Below, one piece after another: positions 47,401 to 64,000 of a stretch of DNA of 64,000 nucleotides. Position numbers and translations under genes: made by a program. Within the stretch, counting starts at the first letter, position 1. Each line of letters starts with the position of its first letter. The notes under the pieces are model-generated. The model was not told the DNA's origin. It saw nothing but the letters and a program-made list of their open reading frames with translations, and ran no database searches. The DNA comes from Alnus glutinosa (taxonomy: Eukaryota > Streptophyta > Magnoliopsida > Fagales > Betulaceae), in contig NC_084893.1 in assembly GCF_958979055.1 (NCBI RefSeq), forward strand, positions 28,556,487 to 28,620,486, read 5' to 3'.

Positions 47401-49321
47401 TTGCAACATGAACAGAAATTAATATACATTAAGGTTGCAAGCATGTTGTGTTGCTTCATTTGTTGCAAAATTGATCATGCAGACTTTAAACAGAAAGGAC
47501 CTTAAAACAAACCAAGAGTTAAGTCAAACTTTTATGACTTGTCAAAAAAAAAGTTAAGTCAAACTTTATGATCAAATATCAATTACTTGGGCGGAAACTC
47601 ATGTATCTTTTTTGCATCTTGGAAAACTTTTTCTTTTTCCCCTTTTATTTGTTAAGTAAAGACTTTATCAAAATCATCAAAAGGTGCGCAAACAAGTACA
47701 TGGGAAACATACAAGAGAAGTACCAAAGAGAAAATTTGAAGTCTAGATGGTGACAAAATCCAGAAAGCAATGTCTACATGACTAGCACATTTTGGTGTTT
47801 CATGTCAGGAACTTCATATTGGTTCAGATGCTAGCATCTCTGTCTCTACTAGCTACTCATTTGCCATTTAGTTCCATGGGTTAATGTCAAACAGCAAGAT
47901 TTGGTACCAATTTGTTGGATTCAGAGATGAAGGTGTGTACATACTCCCACAGTTCCACCATATTCATTAAGAACAACAGCCATGTGAACCTTTCTGATGC
48001 GAAACTCTCTAAGAAGATTCCAGACTGACATTGAATCTGCAGAACCAATAATATGATGATTCATTTGAAATTTTATAACTACACACACATATATATCAAA
48101 AAAAATAGTTGATAGTCTGCTAAAAGTCGGTGGTGCACACTGATAATAACTAGAATCTAAATTCCATTTCCAAAAAAATAGTAGACATCTGCCTGCAGTT
48201 CAAGCCACAAGCAGGGTCAAGAAACTTACAACGTAACTTCCAAACTGAAAGGGAGAGTCACACTGCTAGAATTGCAAACTAAAAAAATAATGGTGAAACA
48301 ATTTGATCCACAGAACAGGGTGCTCAGCAGTTTGATTGATCGAATGAGAGAATTCACAAGAAATGTAAAAGAATGGAAACTTAAGAGATGTAGCAACTAT
48401 TTGGTTGATCTTAGAGATGCTTTTATTAGAGAGTATGACAATGCTTTGGCTGTTCACTATGAGTTCTAGCTAACTCTTAAGATTTTTTTTGTTGAATTTT
48501 AATTTTGTCAAGAACAAGTTGACGCCCATAATAAAATTCCAAAGGAGCACCACTGTTGCACAGAAAGATTTGGTAGAATTGTGGAAACACCTAAAGTATT
48601 TAAGAAAGATAAACACCCCTCTTTTCAAGTTTGTGTTGGTTAAACTTGGGGGAAGATAACATGTTATACCCGAGTACTTTATTGTTGACTATCCTCTTCT
48701 TTTGCTATGCTATGCATGAAGAGACATTAATCTATTACGCATATTATTCTGACCACAGATTGACATAAAATTAAAGATTACCAGGCACAAAGTATGCGGG
48801 TTTGTGAGCCATATCGCCAACAGTAGTAGTTTCTAGCAGCTCACCCTTCAAAATCAAACAGATAATAATTCTGCGCACTATGAGATTGCGGCACACAATC
48901 AATGAAGAAGCAATTGAAAATCATAGCCAGAGAAACAGTACAAACTGGCCAACCTTCTGAACATAATCCAGCAGATCCATTGCATATGCAATACCCACTA
49001 TATTATCAACACGCTGCTCAAAAACAGGAACCCTAAGAACAGATTTTTTTTCTTTTAGCATTGTAGCATATTGCAGATTAAGAAAAGAAAAAAGAAAAAA
49101 AGAAAAAGATCACAGTACAATCGCAAAAGGTGTCAATGTACCTTGAATATTGATGAGTCACCCACAAGTTATGAAAATCTACTAGTGTTGCACTAGTATC
49201 AATTGCAACCACATCTACAAGGGGTGTCATCACCTCTCTAACATGGGTATCTTTAATCTCCAATACATTTTCAATCATATCCTAAAAAATAATTTAGAAT
49301 AAGAACACATTAACCCAGGAA

Positions 49322-49353
<32 letters not shown>

Positions 49354-52300
49354 GAAGAAGAGGCTACAGAAATTGAAAAAGATTACCGCAGCATAGTAAA
49401 GTAGTGTAATAGTAAACAGAAGGCACATTAATTTTTTTTCTCTCTTTCTTTGATGGGTAGAAGGCACATCAATATGAGATTGCAGAAAGCCAAAAAATGT
49501 GGGATAGCATGTGTATTTCAAGCACAATACTTTTCTAAATGAGGCTCATGTATAGACATGAAATAGGGTAATGTGCTACATGGTCAACTTCAGTTCATGG
49601 AAAATTCGCCTATTCGAATTCATCTTAATTAAGCAAGCCTGCATCTGCCTCTTTTAGGATGCCAAAACATAAATCTTATTATGGGGGTAACACGGTCACA
49701 TGGGTGTAACATTGTTTCCCACGCCTCTCCCAGCAGTTTGGGCAAGGGAAACCTCCCAAATTGTGTTCCTAAACACCTTCAAGATAGATTCCATCTATCT
49801 ACACAAATTATAATGGAAGAATAAAATACTTGGTGATAGATGCATTACATGATCAATTTTCTTCACTCTTATCATTCAGAAACTGCAGCGCATACTGCAT
49901 AGTCATTGAATTAAAAGAAAGAACATTAAAAGTAACAAATACACTCAACATAATCCTGCTCTATTACCTGTTCTTCCTCCTCTATTGCCCCACTCAATTC
50001 TGCCCCTCGCAACATCAGTTTCAACTCCTCTTCAGTTACAAATGGTTCACTAATACAATAAAATTTGACATACATCAAGTGATGACAAAAACTTTGTCAG
50101 AAAACATTCAATAAGAAACCCATTAATAACAATTTCAATAAAAATTGATTCACAACAAATGTGTCATTTCCTTTAAATTGAGCATCCATTGATATGCTAC
50201 CGTCCCATACCTAACTTTGGTTTTGGGGGAGCAGAATAACAATGGAGCTATCCAAGAGATAAACCTTTCTAATAAACAAGCTACATGAACTGAGGTTCCT
50301 TTTGCTAACCATACATGGTCGGAATATGGCAGTAATGATTATTTTACTTGTTTACACTGATACTACTTGGGGAAAAAAAAAAGAAAAGAAGAAGCTGTAA
50401 AACTTGGTCCTGTTGCACCGTTGACCCTCTTAAAACATAGGCCTATTGTGCCAATTTATACCCAAACAACCACTATTTTAGATGAAAAATAAACATGCAT
50501 TCAACCTACCCTAGAACCGCATTATGCACATTCTTATCCTACATTCTTTTATATCGTTAATATAAAGTATCTTGTATGAATTGTGATGCGAATTATCACA
50601 GGCATGTACAAATTCTACAGAAAAACGCTCCAAAAGTAGAAGGGAGCTTATGAACTTAGAATGCTCCGTTAACTAGGACAACACATCCTCTAGGCCTGGG
50701 AAAGGCAAAACCCACGTTTTTTAGCGTTGAGGCGTGGGTTTCAGGTTTGAGGGTTTTTGGGGTTTTATGGGTTCTTGGTGTTTTGTGAGTTTTTGTTGCT
50801 TTGTGGGTTTTTCTTTTTCTCGTTCAACTTAGGTGCTTTCCTTTGTATACTGCCGGTGTACTTAGGGGCACCTTACGCTTTTTATAAAAGTTTTCTATTA
50901 CTTAAAAAAAAAAAACAAAAACAAAAACAAAAAACAAATTCAACAGAAAAATAACGACCATCAAAATAAAAAGTTATCATTGTCAAGCCACACCAGCAAA
51001 ACACCAAATGAGTATTTGTCCTTATCTGATATTTATGATGTTCTTTTTTTTTCTTTTTCTTTTTGTAAACTTGGTTGGTTAACCTCATGGAAAAGAAAAC
51101 CCAAAACATATATTTCTGCATATAAAGCATCACCACTAAAATAGAAAACCTAATAAACTTTTTGAAAGATGCATGAGGTAAAAGTACAATATGACAGGGA
51201 AGTTGCTGAGAGATCAAAATGTGGTTAATAAAGCACACCTTCTTCCTTTTAAACCAAGGATTTTTAGCATCCCCATAGATAAATATGTAACAACTCTTCC
51301 AACTGGGTATAATACCAAGGAAAGCCATGCCACTGGTCTGACCTAGAAGCATTGCAAATAAAACCTTGTCAAATAAAGCAGAAGTTGGCGGTATCCGCTA
51401 AGCACAAATAAGTGAACAGCTAAAACAAAAGTGAACATATTTAACTAGGCATTCACATGTGAATTTGGTTATTTTGAAAAAATTAAACTCCCAAACTTAC
51501 CACAAACCTAGCAACCTCGGTGGCATTGTGAACAGCTATACTTTTCGGAGTGATCTCTGTGAGGAGCAAAATGGCTACCTAGTATCATTAAAAGGGGAAG
51601 GGGAGAAGATATTCAGTATCCAGTCTATGAGGAACATATAATGAAGCAAAATATAAATTTCCCTGCCTCTATGTATGCTTTGACCTGCTAGAATATTGTT
51701 AGGGTTAGGAAAACATAAACCATGTTAGCATTTTAACATCCCATTTTTGTACCTAAACAGTTCTTTTTTTCTTTTTTTATAAGAGTACCTAAACAATATT
51801 CAACATGTGAAAAAGCAACCGTTTGAATTAAGCTTGAAAAGACCAACATTCTTGCTTCATATGATACCGAAATAAAAGTTCCCAATTAATTTTTTTTTTT
51901 TTTAATAAGAGACCCCAAAATCATTACTAAGCATCTTTATGAATAGAGTACAAACTCCAATGCAAAGACTTGAGCTATCTGTTAATGTCGGGTAATAATG
52001 TTTAAACAGAGTCACAGTTGAACACAAGAAAATGCTAAGAATGTGATGAGTGCCAAATATTGCATATGTGGACCCCTTAATTTGCATTTACTAAACCTTT
52101 AGCTTTGTTATTTTCTAATGTTTTTTGTTAGTTTTGGTATTTTAGTATTTTGCAGGTCATTGAGAGAAAACAATAGCTTTATGGTGAAAGAAAGCACACT
52201 TTGAGAAGACCTAGATAATGTGGTTATGTTCAACCAAATCAAGGAGAGGACTAAATCGAAATTTCTCTAATTGGAGTCAAAATCGGATTAGAATTCAGAT

Positions 52301-55298
52301 TCTGCACAGGTTATAGTATTTTGATCATAACTTTCAGCTCAATTATCCGATTAAGGTGAATCAAGTGGCGTTGGAAAGCTAACTCAATTTTCTACAAATC
52401 CTTGTGAAATAAGATTTTCCTAATTCGGACGTTTGCTATGCCAAAAGTGCCTCGCAATAAAATATCGCAAATTTGGACGGATTTGGAGTCCTTTTCCTTC
52501 TTGGATTGTGTTTTGAGTCTCCTACTCAAACTAGGAGATTAACCTCCGATTTTTCTAGGAATTCTAGGGCTTCTAGGATTTGTTTTCTCCCTATAAATAG
52601 ACCTCTAAGGCTCAAGAAAGAGGGGAGAGAAGCTAGAGACCAAAATATTCTTTTCTTTTTAGTTTAGTTTTTCTTTAGGATAGGTTTTATTTTCAATAGT
52701 TATGTGTAGCTAATTTTTCAACTAAGGTTGAGGATGAAGCCTCATCATTGAAGAGCAACAATATTTTCATGTAAGTTTATACTATCCGATTTTATTTGGT
52801 TTAATTTTTCCTATGTTTTACTTCTTTTCAATTTGTGGAATGATTCTTGGATATCTTTTGTGATTCAAGGATACATTTGATGATTTGAGATAATTTCACA
52901 TAATTGATTGCTTGGATTTTTATTTATCAAAATATTGGATATTCATTGTGTTTCGTTCTACGGATACATTTGATGATTTGGTTTAAACCGGATATCTTTT
53001 GTGATTTGTGTAAAGAACGGATTCATTGAATGATTTAATGATTTTTTGAAGCATAGTAGAACATACCTAAGATTTATGGTGAGAACTTCGGGTGTGTATT
53101 GATGAACATGAGAATATATTGCTATGATTTGGTAGGTGTGGATTCCAAAACCTTAGTATCTTTTCTTTTGTTTTATTTTACTTTATTTAGTTTATGTTGT
53201 CTTTCTTTTTATAAAAAATCAAACATTGTTTTGGAACTAGGTTAAGATTTAATTAGTTTAGAAACTAAATTGTTTTCCAAGAACACAATTCCCTGTGGGA
53301 TCGACCTCGCACTTGCAAAACCCTTTATTGCAAACGATTCGTGCACTTGCGAGTACAATTAAAATTCACATCAGAATGGATAAAGGGGAAAACTTGAAAA
53401 AGGGTAGAAGACAAAATTTAAACAAAAATAATTCCTATCATCTAATAAATAAATATTACGGACTATCAACTAAATTCTTCTCTCCCTCTCTTCAAAATTT
53501 AGCTCCTGCCTTTTACCATTGCTAAGTTAGCAAGTCTACAGAATTGCAGGTACTGATACAATCAGGAAAAAAAAAAAACAATTGTCAACAACCTAATGGA
53601 TTCGGATTTGTATGATATTGTATTATACAGTCTTACACACTCATTCTATGTTATAAGTTTAAGTCCTCTTTTTTTATAAGTAAACACAATTTATTAGAAA
53701 GCGCAAAACGTGCAGCCTAAGTGTTATAAGTTTAGGTCTTCTAGCCATTTACTCTAATCAAACCCCTAACCTTCATAATAAACTTCTATTTATCAGACAA
53801 GGATAACAGGACATACCGTCATTACTCCCGTCGCTGCACTCACACCAGCTTCACCAAATATTGCTGTCGCGGCTTCAGTGACTAAGGCAGTTGCTCCAAT
53901 ATTGACGACACTGAGTACATAAATGGGACCCAGAATGGTAAGAATTGTTCAAATTCAAGCTAAGAAAATCAAATCTTAATGCTGAGAATCACAAAAAGGT
54001 CAGTACGTTGTGCCAATAAGTATAGTAGTTAGGAACCGCGTGACATCACTATGAAGCTTTCTGAAGACGCCATTTTCAGGTTCCTTTTCAGCCAACTCAC
54101 GAACCTGAAACAGACTGATGACCAATTACACTTCAAGATCATAATAGGCTATATTACTCACTGGAAAATCAAAAGAGAACATCCAATATATATACACATA
54201 TAAGAACCCAGAATTAATTTTCATACAAAAATATCTGCCATATGGTTAATTAAACTTTAACTGGGTATCACATTCTAAAAGATTAGGTAGCTTGGAATCA
54301 AAGAATTTGTGTTTCATACACAGAAAAGAAGGCAACCATTAACTAGGTTAAGTCTCATGTGCAAAGTTGAGTTTCTTACTAAATGAAATAAGTAGTTTTA
54401 AGCAATGAAGTAGAAGGGCCACAATGCAGAATAAGTCTTAGAGTCGATATGCATACGTAACCATAGCAACCAGCATAATACAAAATAAAATGAATACTAC
54501 AGTTTTTGCCTTACTAATGAGACAATATTCCTACTATAAATACCATGCTCGTTAACATCATAAGGAGGGCAATCTGAAACTTACATCAACTCAACATGTT
54601 GCTTATTTATTTATCTTAATTCTAAATCTAGGGGGAAATGCCTTGATTGTGACAATAGTCGTTATTAGAAGTCAGAACACATAGGACTACTCAGTACCAG
54701 GCAATAAAGTACGTACCTTCCAAGGCCAAAGCGTAGTAATTGAAGTCTCCGCCATGGAGAAAAACGCTGAAAGTCCCAAAAGCGCTGCCAAAATCAGACC
54801 CTGCTCCTTAAAAACCTGAAGAACCTGTAACGTCTTTGGCCATGCATTCCTCAACATCAACATGCTCCGCTCAATAACCCCATGACCAACATTCACCACA
54901 CCTTCCATTGCAAAGACTCTCTTACACCCAAACACCAAAACCCCACAAACAATTGCCGCCAAAACAATCCCACGCTTCACCAACTCCCTAACAAAGTCTA
55001 AATTCACACAGTAAACCGCATTTTCATCACTCGAACTCTCACTATCTTCACCTACAAAATTCAAACCAGCTCTACCTGCAAAAGACGAGTCGTTTACTCG
55101 ACATCTAGCACCGAAATAGCTCCTAAAACCACGAGGACCTTTGCAATTTAACACTAACTGAGACGGGTACCGATTACTTTTCTCCAAAATCTTCATCGGC
55201 ATTCTCATTTGCCGATTGTAAGGCACTAAATACGATGATTTTGTGCCAGAAACTAACCTGGGTGCATTGAAAATCGACGATTCAAGTGCCATATCCAT
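44408..55298 (-). CDS. DUF21/CNNM, CBS-pair, CorC-domain membrane protein, chloroplast type, 662 aa, 14 exons
   Basis: Exons, coding order: 55298-54717, 54104-54007, 53910-53817, 51578-51501, 51342-51239, 50049-49968, 49281-49142, 49032-48954, 48845-48782, 48036-47945, 47396-47331, 46433-46317, 45525-45355, 44629-44408; 1989 bp, all junctions in frame. The first about 70 residues are Ser/Arg-rich, like a plastid transit peptide. A hydrophobic helix lies at about 107-128. The DUF21/CNNM membrane domain spans about 164-335 (SAFFSMAETS, LLLTEITPKSIAVHNATEVA). The CBS pair is at about 358-486, with EVMTPLVDVVAID and LNEYGGTVGIVTLEDVVEEI, and a CorC_HlyC-like domain at about 497-600. The acidic tail ends SIHHEDES. 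Such proteins (Arabidopsis At1g55930/At3g13070 type) are thought to move magnesium or divalent ions across the plastid envelope. Intron 3 holds a solo LTR and intron 5 a LINE. Confidence 0.94.
50626..50933 (+). mobile_element. 5'-truncated LINE end with target-site duplication, in intron 5 of the CBS gene
   Basis: The segment ends with typical plant L1-type 3' text (TGTATACTGCCGGTGTACTT, then GCACC and TATAAAAG) and an A-rich tail. It is flanked by ACAAATTCTACAGAAAAA (50608-50625) and ACAAATTCAACAGAAAAA (50934-50951), 17 of 18 identical. Antisense to the host gene. Only about 0.3 kb was inserted. Confidence 0.85.
52044..53373 (+). mobile_element. Solo LTR, about 1.33 kb, with GAATG target-site duplication, in intron 3 of the CBS gene
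   Basis: Begins TGATGAGTGCCAAATATTGC and ends AAAATTCACATCA, so TG...CA ends. GAATG is present at 52039-52043 and 53374-53378. Near the end it has CCCTGTGGGATCGACCTCGC, text common at the 3' part of large plant gypsy-type LTRs. There is no internal coding region. Short frames inside are not genes. Confidence 0.93.
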
Positions 55299-55920
55299 AA
55301 ATTACACCCCAAAAACCAAAATTTGAATACGACCCAAAACCCAAAATTCAACACCTAAACGCTAATGCGTATCAAGGATAAACCTCAATACGACCCAAAA
55401 ACCGAAATTCAGCGCCAAAAAAGTAATGGGTATCTTAGGATCATAAATTAACAAAGAATATTCCTGGTACTTTATAGCTGACAAATATAAAGTAAAGTAA
55501 TAACACACAAAAAGAAAAAAAAAAAAAAGGAACGAAATTTTTATGCTTTATGTACAAGGACTATGATTTTCCATTTTTATTCTTTGGGTTGAGTTCGAAT
55601 TTGAGGTTTGGTGTGAGTAAGGTTGGGAGGCTAGGGTTTTAGTCGGAATTTTGAATGGGTGAGATAGAGGAGAGGTGGGAGTGGAAGGGTCATGGTTGTA
55701 GAGAAATCCTAGAGGGGGATGTGGTGAGGTTGAGATTTGTTCAGCAACGTTATTATTCTTTTTTCTTTTTGGCAAGAAGAAAGGACGGCTTTGGTTGGCT
55801 TGAAAAGTGAAGCAGAGCTTTGGAAAAATTTGGCCGTTCTGCAAGTGGGGGAGAAACAAATTTGACTCGGATTGTTTTTGGAATTGTAATTGGGAGCTTG
55901 TTTGGCAGAACTTAACATAG
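55299..55920 (-). promoter_or_regulatory. 5'UTR and promoter of the CBS-domain gene
   Basis: Noncoding stretch just upstream of the ATG. A frame at 55548-55859 on the same strand is Pro/Ser-rich with no domain and is most likely leader sequence. The transcription start was not fixed. Confidence 0.45.
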
Positions 55921-56587
55921 TATTGGGTTGTTAGTTTTAAAAATAGTAAAAAGTGATAATGTGATATAAAATAAAATAAAAATTTATATAAAAAAGTGAA
56001 AAAATTTTGTATTTTAGTGAATTTTTTTATTTAAATAGTAATAAAAAATTATTGATGTGATATAAAAAGTGAAAAAAGTAGAAATATTTTGATGTGAATT
56101 GTTGTTGGAAAAAATAAAAAAGTAAAAAAAAAGTACAGTAAATAGTGCCAAGCACTATCCTGTTCTGTAACCATGCTTATCAAACAAGGCCTGTAATTGT
56201 ATCATCCGGCTCTCGGCCCAACACAAACAAATCCAATGAGCCCAGCCCAGATAACACTTTCGTATTTTTTAAGAGTAATATTAAACACACCCTCACTTCT
56301 TTACGCTCTTAAGTGGGCCGGTGGCTTTGATATAAATCTTTGTTGAATTTTAATCCAATGATGATTTTAAAAAACACTTAAAGATGTGAAAAAATGAATG
56401 TAAAGAGCTGGGAGTGTGTATAGCATTACTCATTTTTAAAACTTTAATATTGGAGTTTTTGGGAGGGTCTCTTTGATGGGGTTCAGGTCCCTTGCAAATT
56501 TCAAGAAATTCTACGAGTCCACATTTTCAAACATTTAGACCCTTCATTCTTAATTTAACCATTTAAGTAATAAAATAATTTAGCCAT
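55921..56587. other. Intergenic DNA, no gene seen
   Basis: AT-rich; nothing beyond simple A/T runs was recognised. Confidence 0.5.
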
Positions 56588-57031
56588 TTAGCAGAAAAAG
56601 ACTTTAAACAGACCAAGAGTTAAAGTCAAACTCTTGTATCTTTTTTGCATCTTGGAAAACTTTTTATTTTTCCCCTTTTATTTGTTAAGTAAAGACTTGA
56701 TCAAAATCATCATCAAAAGGTGCGCAAACAAGTAAGTAGGAAACATACAAGAGAAATACCAAAGAGAAAATTTGAAGTCTAGATGGTGACAAAATCCAGA
56801 AAGCAATGTCTACATAACTAGCACATTTTGGTGTTTCATGTCAGGAACTTCATATTGGTTCAGAAACTAGCATCGACCTCTGTCTCTACTAGCTACTCAT
56901 TTGCCATTTAGTTCCATGGGTTAATGTCAAACAGCAAGATTTGGTACCAATTTGTTGGATTCAGAGATGAAGGTGTGTACATACTCCCACAGTTCCACCA
57001 TATTCGTTAAGAACAACAGCCATGTGAACCT
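56588..57031 (-). pseudogene. Duplicated intron 10 and exon 10 piece of the CBS gene
   Basis: Near-identical to about 47480-47992, with small indels. It includes the last 16 codons of exon 10 (KVHMAVVLNEYGGTVG) followed by the GTATGT donor, in the same orientation as the source gene, but no other exon. It lies about 1.3 kb upstream of the start of the source gene. The open frame 56927-57193 crosses it and is not a gene. Confidence 0.9.
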
Positions 57032-57708
57032 TACTTTTTGTCTTCGTAAATTTTCTAGTAGTGCTGGATAAATTCTCCAGTTCAACCCAAGCATTGCATT
57101 GAGTAAATAATATGCATTATTGTTTTCATTAAAGGCCATTAGATGTAAAACAACAACTTGTGAGTGCACTTTGAAGTGCAAAAATGCCATCAATATAATT
57201 TTTGTCCATGGTCAATAAAAGTATATCAAATCAGATTCAGTTCTTTTCTGTCAACATCAAAAAGATCACTTTAAACTGACACCAAAGAGAAGAGGCATTC
57301 CAGTAGAATCAACTATTCCACACTTGTTTTAATCCCAACCTTTCAATTGCTCAACCGTTACATATAACCTACCATTCGACAACATTTTGTTAAACATGAG
57401 ACATTCATGCACACTGAGAGAAAATTGAGAAGAGGAATAAGATGCCATTAATCAAGTCCAGATCACAAACATGCTTTCATTTCAAGCATAAGAGTTACGA
57501 CTTAGTTACTCTAATCAAGATCTATTATTTATCTAAACATAACAAGGGTACACCGCCTGAAGGTAGAATATGCCTAAAACACTGAACAACCACTAACTAG
57601 ATACCAAAATCCCAATAATTCTGATTCAGCATAGTTCCAACAAGATCATAAAGCCACTGAATTTTCGTCATTGTCAAGAAACCTGCCAGAATGTCAGCTG
57701 CTGAAGTT
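57032..57708. other. Intergenic DNA and 3' flank of the ABCC gene
   Basis: Contains the 3'UTR of the ABCC gene in its upper part. No other feature was recognised. Confidence 0.5.
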
Positions 57709-63943
<6,235 letters not shown>

Positions 63944-64000
63944 TTCTCCTGTAGCTATTGTGAGGTTTCTTTCAAATGGGTGTGAAAGACTTGGGTGGTT

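Noticed and set aside
55548-55918. Pro/Ser-rich minus-strand frames upstream of the CBS gene
   Set aside because: Most likely 5' leader; the coding exon has its own ATG and transit-peptide-like start.
56927-57193. 88-aa minus-strand frame
   Set aside because: Runs out of frame across the duplicated CBS fragment and adjoining noncoding DNA.

Overview
This is a nuclear window from a flowering plant: AT-rich intergenic DNA, GT-AG introns, long AT/A/CT microsatellites, MITEs, LTR, LINE and TIR transposon debris, and plant-only gene families. Gene content suggests a woody eudicot, probably a rosid; that is an inference. All gene models were built by hand from splice sites and frame continuity; no database was searched.

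Layout. (1) 1553-4602, minus: seven-exon gene for a CCCH zinc-finger / LOTUS (OST-HTH) / RRM RNA-binding protein, 562 aa, with a 5'UTR intron and probable leader up to about 5.8 kb. (2) 5.9-18.3 kb: gene-poor DNA with microsatellites, two foldback MITEs, LTR-like fragments and a GC-rich tandem repeat. (3) 18759-20153, plus: intronless armadillo-repeat protein, 464 aa. (4) 20.7-23.4 kb: a poly(A) retroposon with target-site duplication (TSD) and two copies of a copia-type LTR. (5) 23.5-41.8 kb: tandem array of small heavy-metal-associated isoprenylated plant protein (HIPP) genes. There are four intact genes (HIPP-1 to -4 here), one 5' fragment whose ATG is mutated, and one relic of a 3' tail. 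Promoters and 3' flanks are duplicated with the genes and carry copy-specific transposon insertions. (6) 43919-44293, plus: short unknown protein, 124 aa. (7) 44408-55298, minus: fourteen-exon chloroplast-type DUF21/CNNM-CBS-CorC protein, 662 aa, whose introns hold a complete solo LTR and a 5'-truncated LINE. (8) 56.6-57.0 kb: duplicated piece of intron 10 and exon 10 of that gene. (9) 57709-63943, minus: ten-exon ABCC (MRP) transporter, 1508 aa.

The single-copy genes look like ordinary housekeeping or transport genes. The most interesting part is the HIPP array. These are predicted prenylated proteins with one HMA domain. Comparing copies gives empty sites for several insertions. HIPP-4 has accumulated several independent changes: loss of the first Cys of CxxC, a shortened leader, two transposons in its promoter, and an inverted 3' segment that removes the poly(A) signal shared by the other copies.
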